Positions 48,601 through 59,126 of a stretch of DNA of 64,000 nt are shown one piece after another. The notes beneath the pieces are model-generated. The model saw only the letters and a list, made by a program, of their open reading frames with translations. It was not told the origin of the DNA and ran no database searches. Made by a program: the position numbers and the translations under genes. Each line of letters begins with the position of its first letter. The first letter of the stretch is position 1. The stretch is from Kryptolebias marmoratus (lineage: Eukaryota > Chordata > Actinopteri > Cyprinodontiformes > Rivulidae), in the NCBI RefSeq assembly GCF_001649575.2, contig NC_051441.1, forward strand, positions 9,505,456-9,569,455, read 5' to 3'.

Positions 48601-51600
48601 GATTAGACTGTGTCGTGACACACTTGACTTCCCCAGGCACCTAAATGTGTAAAATGACTTCACTGATGGCAACTTGTGCATGAACTGAACCGTTAAGGTT
48701 GTTAAAAGGGAACGTGTGGCCACAGGTAGTTGACGCATCAGTTGGCGTAAAGTTTGTTCAGTGAAACCATTGAAGTGAGCTCTTATTTTTCGACTGTATT
48801 TACTTGCCCATGTGTAACATTTAAAATGGTGGATGCTTTTTAATGTTTGTCCTCCCTTTTTTTCAGACATTTGAGGAAAAATCAAGTTCATTTGCAGCAC
48901 CTTTTTATAATTATGCACATATTTAAATTTTGTGCATAACCAATCACAACAAAATAAAAAAATGACAAATCTAAAAACCTGACTAGACTTGTGTATCTGA
49001 TTAAAGGCTTATTGAAATGTTTTTTGTATTCCCCCCCCCCCCTCTGCAGTTTCTTTGAGAACATAAGTCGAATCATTGCACCAAATTACATTCCCACAGA
49101 GACAGATGTCCTGAGAGTCAGAGTGAGGACGTGTGGAATCATTGAGACGCAGTTTCAGCTCAATGAAACCGTCTTTCGGTAAGACTGCTGCTGCTTTACA
49201 CAACTAATTAATTTCACATCTCATTATTTTCAATTGTTGACTTTTATTAGTTCACACTTGGCCACTGAGAGGGATAAAAAAAGGCCTATAACTGTAAAAT
49301 TACAAGCCAAACTTTTTACAATGTAGTTTCTGAATTCAAATGATTTAACTTTGTTTTATTTCTCCTAATCATTAAATAAATGAAACACATGAAAAAAAAA
49401 ACAGTAACGGCAGAAGTCTGACTCAAGATCTATCACGAAACCCACAGTATGGACAGAAAAGCATCAAATAAACATGTATCATTATAACAAACAAGAAATT
49501 ATCACGTAAATAAAGTTCAGTTTGGTGAGTTGTGCCACAAATCTGCCTTAAAAGTGCTTGAAGTGTGAGTTGTTTTAAATATTGCATTTCTTTTTTTTTT
49601 CTTCTTCTTATTTTTGTAGGGTTTTGTCATCTTGAAGAACAGCAAAGTTCAGCTGATTTACATAAAATCTAATAACTGAAACAGGGAAAAATCTGTTACA
49701 GTCTGAAATTAAAATCGACTACCATTAAAAAAAAACACAACGTAAAATTATTTCACATTCAATAGAGACTGAAGTGTGAAAACAGCTCCTAAGCGTCATC
49801 CTCTTCTTCAACCTGAAGGGTCTCAGTGAGCTGGGAGACGACCTCCATAAGATGAACCAGACATGAAAGATTAATTTTCTCTCTCCTGGTTGTTATCCAG
49901 GAATATTCTCACAGATCTGGAGACAGCACAGCAGTGAGTGATTCAAACTCTGCCGTCCTCAGACCCTTTTGGGCAGATTTGAGAAATGAGTGTTACGGTA
50001 TTCTTTGCCTTCTTCCAGGTTCATTGATGACGGCGAGTCGATCATCATTTAAAACAGAATCCATACAGGCCTCGTGTATTGACGGTAAAACAGCTTCTTG
50101 GAGAATCAAAACACCATTTACTTTCTGAAAAATCCCAATAACTTGTTTTCTGTTGCATGAAAGGATATCAGATAAATAAAAAAACGAAACAAAACACAGA
50201 CAGGATCAGACTTCTAAATGCGTGCATCAGAAAAGTGATTTTCTTTTCTCCACAATCTAAACTACTGCTGTCAGTTTAGTTGACGCTTATCGTCCTCCAG
50301 CTTGTTAAAACTCCCTCCTGACCCAGAGGTAAACGCCTCGTTGCCTCTGACATACAAGGACGGCAATCTGGCGCCTGTAAACTCTTTGGCCCAAATTGAA
50401 ACTCATTACCTGTGTCACACAGACCCTCAGCTCCAACTGGTGCCACGTCACATGTTGAAACAGGCGTCCTCCATGTCTGAAATGGTGCAGAATTGTTATT
50501 GCAATCTTAGTTTCTACTATCATCAACATTGCCATAGTAATGTGACATCTATAAAAAAGGTCTCTTTTTCAAAATCAACATTGTGGTGAGATTTTCTTCA
50601 GTATGTCTGAAACTGAATACATTTTTCTGTTCTTACATCATATTTAATAACTGCAGCACCTGGCAAATTCCCTCCAGAACACCTGAATCCTTGCAGTCCC
50701 AGATCTTTTCAGTGAATCAGGAGCTTCAGTTCCTTCCTTGTTGACAGGTTGTATGATGTTGGCGGCCAGCGGAGTGAGAGGAGGAAGTGGCTAAGCTGCT
50801 TTGATTGTGTTCACGCCGTGCTGTTTGTCGTAGCCCTCAGCAGCTATGACGCGACGCAGGTGGAGGATCACGCGGCGGTATGTTGCTATAGACGAGTTAA
50901 TGAAGAACCATGCTGTTTTTAAGCTGCTCATCTATATTTCTCTGCTTTATCTAAGCACGCTCATGTTCCTTTATTAGAACCGCCTGCAGGAAAGTCTTGA
51001 ACTTTTTTCTTCACTCTGCATTAACGCAATCTTCCAGAGAACCTCCCTGGTATGTTTATCTGCACCTACTAATCCAAGAAGTTTTTGTACAGATCGTATG
51101 TTTTTATCAGCTTTACTTGTAGCATTTTTAATCACCTTTTGGTGTTTGTCTATTTTAAAGCTCGTCTAAATATGTTGCGGTGACTGAAGCACTTGAGTGT
51201 CTTATTTTGGTAATCACACACAGACGGAGCTCCACAAAGCTCTGATTGCAGCTGATGCACATAATTGGCACAAAGTCTAATTGAGTTGTGAAACAGGGGG
51301 TTTCAGATTAGTTTGCAGCAGACACATTTAACAGCTGCCATGGTTAGTTTGGCTGTCATGTTAAGAATGAATGAGGCTAATTTCCTTGGTGGGAATTGCT
51401 CATATTTGTAGGTAATCAGCTCAGACAAACTGCTGAGGACTGTCTGTCAGACGTCAAGCCTATGGCTTCATTTCCATAATGATTTTAAAAGCTGCAAAGC
51501 AGTTCTTTTTGTCTCGATAGTATAAAAACTGAGGAAATTGTTGGAAAGAAGAGAGCTGTGATGTGCCAAGAGATGCTTTGATATTTCACCTGGCATTTGA

Positions 51601-53009
51601 TCAGCGTCTTAACTTTATTGGATTTCAGAGTCAAACAAAGACTACTCAAAAGAATATTTTAAATTATAAGCCACACTGAATCCTTTTATTGAACCCCAAC
51701 AAGTGCACAATGTAGAGACTAATATATTTATTGATAGATTGTTTCCTCTGATGTGAGAGGCAGACAGATTTCATACAGTTGGACTGACTGGTGTGGATAC
51801 TCTGGAAAATGTATGAAGGCCTTTAATTTTACAATTCAACATATACATTTCTTTAAGTTTTTAATAAAATGTATTATATAGTTTGGTTTAAAACTACAGA
51901 GGATGTGAAATAACTCTCTTCCACTCTTCCACGGGGTTAGTACTCAAGTTTTAGTAAACCTTGAGAGACAGCGTTCAGGTTAGCAGCCTCAGAGCTCCGA
52001 CTGCCACAAAAGCAAAATTAGCTGACAGGCAGTTTTATTCTCAAATGCTCAAATTTCCAGTTTGAGCACAGACCAATGATCATTTTCAATACTAGGGAGG
52101 CTCAACATGCCATGTTGTTATATTTATGTAGATTTTTTCATTAATTTACTGACTTCAGACATCACAAATATATGCTCCTATACGCTCTTTAATAACCTTT
52201 CCATTTGAAATATTTTACAGATTTTGTTCATGAACAAAATTGATCTTTTCCGTGAGAAGATTCTACATTCTGGGAGGCACTTGAGGTTTTACCTTCCCTG
52301 TTATAAAGGTACACTGGAGGCTTGATTTTTCTTTCAATGAGACCAGTTTGAAACCTTAATCTTTGATCTGGATTTTTAAAAAATGCCCACTTAGGTTCTT
52401 AAATCTAGGAAATATTTCAGAGATAAAACGAACAATACAATAAATGTTTGAACATTCGGCAACTCAGAACACAGCCTGTTGAAATCTTCCACAAACATAG
52501 TTTATAAATGCTGAACTTTTAATACTTTCCATTTGGCTGATTAGTGATGGAGGATTTAAAAGTTTTTTTTGTTTGTTTGTTTTAATTAAGCATGTTGTTT
52601 TGGTGGATGTACATGGTCTTCTCTTTTGGTTTGAACAGAATTTCTTCTGAGATGGTCATACCTTAACCTTATAATCCTTTTGTTCATATTATTCAGACTG
52701 GATCATATTGTAGATAATTCAAGGACCCATGCTTTGTACATTTGTGGACTGAGAAAGCTGGTACCATGAAGTAAAAAACTGCTTCTGTAGAGTTTAAAAC
52801 TTCTTTTCTTCCTGTCAGGAGCAGATGGTGACGTGGACGCCGCAGCCCACCACGTCACTGCCATGTTCTTGGTGTGTAACAGCAGCATAAACAGGCCTGT
52901 GTACCACCACTTCACCACTGCCACACACACCGCAAGCATACAGGTGGTCTTTCACATGGTAATCGATCAGATCGTCAAGGAGAACCTGGCAGCTGTCCAG
53001 CTGTTGTAG
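45614..53009 (+). CDS. gnav1: G-protein alpha subunit, Gv class
   Basis: Heterotrimeric G-protein alpha subunit, a GTPase coupled to membrane receptors. Nine coding exons: 45614-45737, 46362-46453, 46558-46650, 47037-47197, 49050-49178, 50748-50877, 50978-51049, 52221-52308 and 52819-53009, giving 359 residues. Motifs are the P-loop GVAESGKST (42-50), switch I with catalytic Arg181 and Mg-binding Thr184, switch [14 protein letters not shown] with Gln207, NKID (272-275) and TTAT (329-332), where most classes have TCAT. The C-terminus ENLAAVQLL has no Cys at -4, so it lacks the pertussis-toxin site. The helical domain [14 protein letters not shown]...[10 protein letters not shown] and the tail fit the Gv class rather than Gi, Gq, Gs or G12. 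The start is uncertain: the exon also reads LCLG in frame ahead of the ATG, so an upstream exon might supply a myristoylated MG. Confidence 0.85.
45770..46290 (+). repeat. interspersed repeat, local family copy 4 (two pieces)
   Basis: In gnav1 intron 1, two partial copies follow one another. The first (about 45770-45945) has TTGGTGTGGTAGTAGCTGAG. The second (about 45995-46290) has TTCAAGATGGCTGCC, GATATTGAGCTAAAATTTGA and an end with GCATTCTTTCAGGGAAT, a decayed form of the terminal palindrome. Confidence 0.65.
47198..49049 (+). other. gnav1 intron 4
   Basis: AT-rich intron of about 1.85 kb. An open frame on the minus strand (48253-48918) has no recognisable domain and lies over AT-rich sequence, so I treat it as chance. 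A run of 12 C (49031-49042) precedes the acceptor of exon 5. Confidence 0.5.
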
Positions 53010-53641
53010 GTCCCTGCAAGACTCTTTTGATTGTGATTAGTTGTTGATTATGTGTCTTTTTATATTTTTGTTTTAATTTGTTTCATTTATTTAACTGGGA
53101 AAGACAACTGTTTAAGATGTGTTTTAATTTTTAATATATTTTTAATAAAATGTTTGGTAATATCTAATTATTTAAAGTTTTTATTCAAGAGAACTTTGGT
53201 TTTTACTTTTCAAACAAAATATTTCCTACAACAGGATCTTTTGACTAATGTTGTTTACCACGACAATCAGAACATGAGAAAGGGTGACGCTGCTGGATTT
53301 AGTTTATTAAGAGCCTTTAAATTCTAACTCTTGCCTTCACTGGCACAAATATGAAGAATCATGTCTCATAGTTATGTATGTTTTCCTAAAGCATTTAAAA
53401 CAAGACTTGTAGTTTGTTTTAGTTTATTAATGAACACTCTGACCAAATATATATACAAACATACATCACAGTTACAATTTAAAGAATTGACAAAGTTCAT
53501 GACAAAGAAACTGAAGGAAATGAGACATGAAAAAAAAAATCAAGTGCTTTCATGTAGCGCGCTGTCTTTGTTAAGTTAATGTCGATATTGTTTAAACATG
53601 TCCGTGACCGAGGTGGGCTTCTTCCAGAGCAGCCGTCAGCC
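53010..53641. terminator. convergent 3' ends of gnav1 and npb
   Basis: On the plus strand AATAAA at 53144-53149 lies about 135 nt after the gnav1 stop. On the minus strand, TTTATT at about 53424 and 53303 offers AATAAA signals for npb, giving it a 3' UTR of 200 nt or more. The two genes are tail to tail and the longer forms may overlap. Confidence 0.45.
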
Positions 53642-54599
53642 TCAGTCTGCTTCACAGTCCGAGGAGTCCAGGGAGAGCAAGATATCTGCTTTGCACTTCA
53701 GTGATCCCTTGATATCCTGGAAGAGTTCACAGCTCTGCAGGATTGGTGTAATGTCTTTGATGCAAAGAGGCTAAATGGAAAGAATAAAGACAAAACAAAT
53801 ATCTCTACATCAGAGTGGGGTTTTATCAACCTAAAACCAAGAGAACCACTGGACTTCAATAAGATTTTGGATGTGTTTAAGCAGCAAAAACTTATAAACT
53901 GTCAGTCTGAAAGTAGTAAGTAGACTAATTCAAGTATGGTACTTTTTATTTACATTTAAAAACAGAACAATTGAGAACCTGTATTCAGCAAAATATGGAC
54001 TATTTAAATTTAGCTGCAATTATTGTGTTAGTAACAGAAATCCTGTAAAGAACAACAAGTGTTATTTGGTTTAATATATGAATAATTAATCATTAATATG
54101 CTGCACAGCTTAAAATAAAGTGTCTCAGTGTGAAAGCGTCCAGTTGGTGCTGAAAGGACAGCTCCTTTCATTCAAAGAAATATATCAGGATAGGGATTGT
54201 TTTATTTAACTATTAAATAATAAAATCCTAATGTCATGACGCACAAATAGTTTCCTTTTGGACACGCGCTCGTGCGCTCACGGACAGCCAAATGCGTAAC
54301 GATAAGACAAAGTTGATTTAAAGAGAAAAGGCAGACCCACTGACCAGTCGTTTCAAGACGGAGTTGTGTGAGATGAGCTCAGACAGCCCTCCGGCGGGCT
54401 CGGCCTCCCCGCTGTCCGACGGCGGCTCTCCTCTCCGGACGTGCGGCGACCTGCGGATCCCGGACAGCAGGCCGGACGCTCTGCCCACGGAGTAGTAGCT
54501 GGGACCGGCCGCCTGTTTGTACCAGGCCTCCGTCGGGCCGAGAGCGAGCAGCGCGAGGAGCACCGCGGCGGGGATTAAGAGTTTCGAGGGAACCTCCAT
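53642..54599 (-). CDS. npb: neuropeptide B precursor
   Basis: Precursor of a secreted peptide that activates the NPBWR receptors (feeding, pain, stress). Two coding exons on the minus strand, 54599-54345 and 53770-53642, joined in phase 0, give 127 residues. A signal peptide (1-25) is followed by the mature peptide starting [15 protein letters not shown] at residue 26. A dibasic RR at 55-56 would release 29 residues, as in human NPB-29, and an internal RR at 49-50 would give a shorter form. Exon 2 ([15 protein letters not shown]... [11 protein letters not shown]) carries the conserved Cys-containing C-terminal region of the prepropeptide. NPB is preferred over NPW because of the pcyt2-side location and the [12 protein letters not shown] tail. 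A TATAAAAA box lies about 75 bp upstream. Confidence 0.95.
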
Positions 54600-54673
54600 C
54601 GTGTCGAGCTACGGGGCTGCTGGCTTTCCAAGTTTGGACGCGAATCACTGCTCTTCTTCTCTTGTCTGCTGCC

Positions 54674-54681
54674 TTTTTATA
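54674..54681 (-). promoter_or_regulatory. TATA box of npb
   Basis: The minus strand reads TATAAAAA here, 75 bp before the start codon, so the 5' UTR would be about 45-50 nt. A CAT-repeat (about 54688-54703) and a G-rich run (about 54724-54744) lie just upstream. Confidence 0.65.
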
Positions 54682-54749
54682 CACGACCATCATCATCATC
54701 ATCAGAGTTTCGTCACTTCAAGGAGAGGGGGTGGGGGTGGGGGGAAATG

Positions 54750-55456
54750 ATCAATCAGAGGAAAGAAATCATCTGTTTGTGCCTCAGGAAGAATTGTTTG
54801 AAGGCTTTGTTTATGTTCGATTATTTTGCGGATCTGACTAATTACTGGAGCAACAAAACAAATGACAACAACGCACAATATGTAAAATCCAGTGTTGTTG
54901 GTTATTTAGGTACGTCATAATAAATAGTCAAAGGACTAAAAGGCTGACAGTTTAGGGTCCCACAGCTCAGCAGATATTGATATTGATAGTGTTTCCTTCT
55001 CAGCTACAAGAAAAAACTTTATTCTTTCACCGAACCAGTTCAAAGCAAAATAAAAAAGCAAATTGTTAAGACTAAACAACGATCAATCACTCTGTCAGCA
55101 GTAATAATGCTTGTTCCCTGTGCTGTAAAAGTGTTCAACAGAAACCATGAAGCACCAGATTGCTAATCCTGCATTGACTTTGCTTCAACCACATCAAAGC
55201 AACATCAGGCTGAACTGTGTGTGCACTCACACAAACACAAACACACACACAAGATATAAGCACAAGATATAAGTTTTGCACAGATGTTGCACCTCTCACG
55301 TTCAAATGGGAAACGTTGAAACAGGCAATGGGTGACCTATTTTTGAGGCAGGATACCTAAGTTTTGAGGTGGCCTAAGACCTTATTTTTCACAACAGGAT
55401 GCTTTGCATCCATCAGCAGACAAAAAGAAGTGCAAAGCTTGATTCCTCTCTGTTTT
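54750..55456. other. intergenic region between npb and the Ig receptor genes
   Basis: AT-rich DNA with a short CA repeat near 55230-55250. The two genes diverge, so this interval holds both promoters; apart from the npb TATA box I see no clear site. Confidence 0.4.
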
Positions 55457-58173
55457 ATGTCGAGCTTCGATATGTTTGTCTTACGCAGAGACCTGAGATG
55501 GATGTTCCCGCTTCTGTTTTTGGGAGGTAAACGCTTTATCTTGTATTTTTAACGATTTGTTAAAATCGCAGGATTTTACAAAATTTGAATCCTCTCTTTC
55601 AGGAGTTCTTAGCAACATGTGCAAAGTGAAGTTCGAGCAGCAACATATCTGCGCAGTGAGAGGCTCTTCTGTCGTCATTCTGTGCTCATTTTACAACTCG
55701 GACCGAAAAACCCTGAACAGATTCTCGTGGGGTCACGTGAAGCCCAATCAGACAAAGGCTCGTTTGATTTCAGGCAGCAAGTTTAGAAAAGTCGTCGAAC
55801 AATTTGAATTCGTTGGAGATGGAGATCAAAACTGTTCTCTGAAAATACAGCAGGTGGAGCCTAAATATGCTGGAAAATACTTTCTCAGAGTCGCTAACAG
55901 CAAAACAAGATGCATCAATAGAAGCCTTATGTTGATAGTTGTTGGTACGTTTAGTCTATCATTTAAAACACTTACATGAAGGTTTAAGTTGTGTCACTGA
56001 GTAAGTGAAATTACGAAGTGTTATTTTACTCTCTTAGATCTGAAAATATTGCTGTTCAGCTCTAATGAGGATGGAACCATAAAAGAAGGGGATTCAGTGA
56101 CTCTCAGCTGCACCAACAGCTGTGATGGAGACAATCCTTCATCTGTTTTCACCTGGTTTAAAAATGGAGAGCCCATAAATGAAGGAAAAGTCCTCGATTT
56201 CAGAAACATATCCTTTGCAAATTCTGGAAACTACTCCTGCTCTCTGAAAACCCAAAGGGGAACGACTTCAGGCATCAGGCGTGTCGATGTTGGATGTGAG
56301 TATCCGACACTAAGTAAAGACTCGGTGCCTCTGAGGACTGGTGACAGCATTAAACCACTGAATGTGAGGACCATTAAAATGATCAGAGTAGGACAAAGCT
56401 TTATTTACAGATACCCGTTGCTTGTTAAAAACACAAGCAACAGGTATCTGTCGAACAATAATAAAAAACAGCATTTTGTTCATCTACCAAAAGATGGATT
56501 TTTATGTCTCAGTACTGCTGCTGCAGAAAGCCTTTATGTCTTGCGTACATAACAATGAATTATCAGGCAGCGTGACTCTTTAGTTCATGAAGATTTTCAT
56601 GTTTCTACAACAGCCCAAACAGTGTATTTTATAAAGTTATTCATTGTAAAAGTAAAACCTAAATGCTCTTGGGCATTTTTCAGACGGTCCTAAGAACACT
56701 TCGGTCCTTGTCCGATCATCGGCGGGTGCAGAGGATGGCGATAACATCACCCTGATCTGCAGCAGTGATGCATACCCCCCTGTGCTGAACTACAGCTGGT
56801 TTAAAATAGCCGAAGGTGGTCGGATCCTGAAAGTTGGACATCAGCTGGCATTCGTCCCTGGTGATGGTGCTCAGTATTTATGCAGCGTCACCAACAAGCA
56901 TGGAAGTCAGAACTCGACTGTTTTCACTTTGGAAATGAAATGTAAGTCTCTGAAATGACCTTCTATCACCTGCTGATTAGGAAGTGTGCTTTCATTTCAT
57001 GGGTTCCCAAAAAGTTTTACTTTGTCTAACATGTGCCTCACAATCTCCTTCTGTTTTACAGCTTATTGGACAACATTTAGCAAAAATGTGTGTCTTATTG
57101 TTATTATTGCTGCGCTTCTAGTTGGGACCATGATTATAGCTGCTTGTAGGTAAGCCAGATATACTGTATACTGTTTATACTGTATACCATATATATATTT
57201 ATATATATCCAGTGGCAGTGAAAGTTGTACTTCCTAATAAATACAACTATACTGAGCTTTAATGGCAGCATCTTTACTGATTGAGAACAGAGTGTAAACA
57301 ATTCTTTACACCAAATTATTAATAAAACCCTCCTGGTGCCACTGAGGCTGTGTTTTTGATTTGAAATAGAATTTTGTTTGTTTGTTTGTTTCTTAACAAT
57401 CAGGTATACACACCAGACAATGTAGAAACCTACTGAACATGCATAATAAAATAGTGTTATTTATTTGTTTATCAATCCATACTGAATAGGCTATAGTGTA
57501 AGAAGTGTGACAGACTTAAATCCATTCTCGCAGCCTTTTTTTCTTTCAGTGGCAAAAAATATTAGTAATATTTCCTGTAAAGCAGCGATGATTGTGAGAT
57601 ATGTTTGCTGATTGATTTCAGACTCACCAGGAAGAGACTGTGTGCACCGAAGGCAGGATGTGAGGAGGCAACGCAGGTGGTCTTGTTCTATTTCTGTTCA
57701 CTTTACCACAATTGTGTCAGTTTTGCAGAGGTTATATGAAACTAAATCAGCAAACAAGTCAATCACAAACAAAACACACAGAGATGGTTAAGCTGTGCAG
57801 TTGGTGGTTAAAGGAGCTCTTTATTTAGGACGCCTTTAATAGGAGAAGGCAAAAATGCTCATTAATCATGACAGAAATCTTCATTGCTGATTTCAGAGTG
57901 AAGACTATGTGAACTGGCTCATGTCTGACAGCCAAGAGCCACAAGATGAGAGGCTCAGGGGTGAAGGTGATGCAGCAGAAATCGTATATGCAGCTGTCGT
58001 CTTCTGCGACAAAAGACAGCCAGTAATGTGAGACAGAAATATATATATATATATTTTAATTTCAATGACTGACTTTTACATTGGATGTATAAATACTAAC
58101 CGACTGTATAACTTACAGGAAGCAGCAGAACTCAGGAAATGAAGTTGTAATCTACAGCTCAGTGTGCAGATAA
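55457..58173 (+). CDS. CD22/Siglec-like Ig receptor with ITIMs, copy A
   Basis: Probable inhibitory leukocyte surface receptor. Eight coding exons: 55457-55526, 55603-55944, 56038-56295, 56684-56941, 57062-57149, 57622-57676, 57897-58027 and 58119-58173, 418 residues, all phases consistent. Layout: signal peptide (1-24), an N-terminal V-type domain (to about 138) starting ICAVRGSSVVILCSF, two C2-type domains (about 138-223 and 224-309, each one exon, with WFK and YSC/YLC cores), a membrane span (about 319-338) and a tail of about 80 residues. The tail carries IVYAAV (Tyr388) and VIYSSV (Tyr413), both fitting the ITIM (I/V/L)xYxx(I/V/L), and YVNW, a possible Grb2 site. An Arg in the F strand of domain 1 (KYFLRVAN) sits where Siglecs bind sialic acid. 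The closest type I recall is fish 'B-cell receptor CD22-like'; sialic-acid binding is inference. Confidence 0.8.
56408..56450. repeat. inverted repeat in intron 3 of Ig receptor A
   Basis: Arms of 18 bp (56408-56425 and 56433-56450) agree at 17 positions around a 7-nt loop. The frame of exon 3 stays open through it to 56552, so the hairpin could be part of a retained-intron transcript, or it may be the remnant of a small transposon. Confidence 0.75.
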
Positions 58174-59126
58174 CGCTCAATACACACTTTTGTGTTTCAT
58201 TCAGAAATGTTTGATTTGACCAAAATGCCTGAGAACATTTTTCTTGTTTTTCAGGGATCAGACTTTGAATCGTTCATTTATTGAACCTTCATAATTTGAC
58301 TGCTTGGAAGCAGTGTTCATTGTACACACACACACTTTTGTCTTTAAAGGCAACACTCCCACCTCCTACTGTCTCTAAGAATAATACTTCAAGAAAACAA
58401 ACCTGTTAAATTAAACAAACAAAAATAAGAGCCTGAAAAGTAAAGTGAAAAGTGTACATTAAAACGAATGTGTTCATATATATATTATATGTGTGTGTGT
58501 GTGTGTGTGTTTCAATATTTTAGTGAACTGGAGTGTGAGAAGGCACCATGTTTTGTTTAAAGGACATAAAAAGTTCAAGATTCAAGTGAAAATCTGTCAT
58601 TGTTTACATGAAAAGGACTTCTGAGCACCTCAGCAGAAGAGTTGTCGGACAAGATTAGAACAGAAAGGTTCAAACTTACATGAATGGATCTGAGGAAAAC
58701 CTTGGATCCCAGCTTGCCAGGCTTTTCTGATTTTAAAACACGGAGGTAGTAATATCATGCTTTGCCTCGATTCTGCTCCTTAATTCGGTCAGGTTGGCAT
58801 TCAAAATGTCTAACAGTGAAATTTACAGAAAAACGGAACATCATAAAATCTGTCTGTAAGCTGAAGCCTAGCAGAAAGTGTTTTTTTGTATTTGGCGACC
58901 ACCAAAGAAACCACAGCAGGTCTGACTCTAACGCTCACAGAAAAACATTGTGTCTTCTTTTCAGAGCTGGTTTCACACCACACAGGCTCACATTCAGCCT
59001 GGACCCTGAGTCAGTGAAGTGTGTCACATAGTTTCAGGATTATAATGAATATTTAGAGCAGTGTTTGGAGACAAGGCACTGAACTTAGCTTTATCTTTGA
59101 TTAGAAACATTTAGATTGTACGCAAC
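58174..59126. other. 3' UTR of Ig receptor A and promoter region of copy B
   Basis: AT-rich DNA with CA and GT runs (about 58326-58336 and 58490-58511). No further Ig exon is seen and no canonical AATAAA is well placed after copy A. Confidence 0.4.

Noticed and set aside
48253..48918. 221-residue open frame on the minus strand
   Set aside because: It lies in a gnav1 intron, has no recognisable domain or splice context and reads as translated AT-rich DNA.
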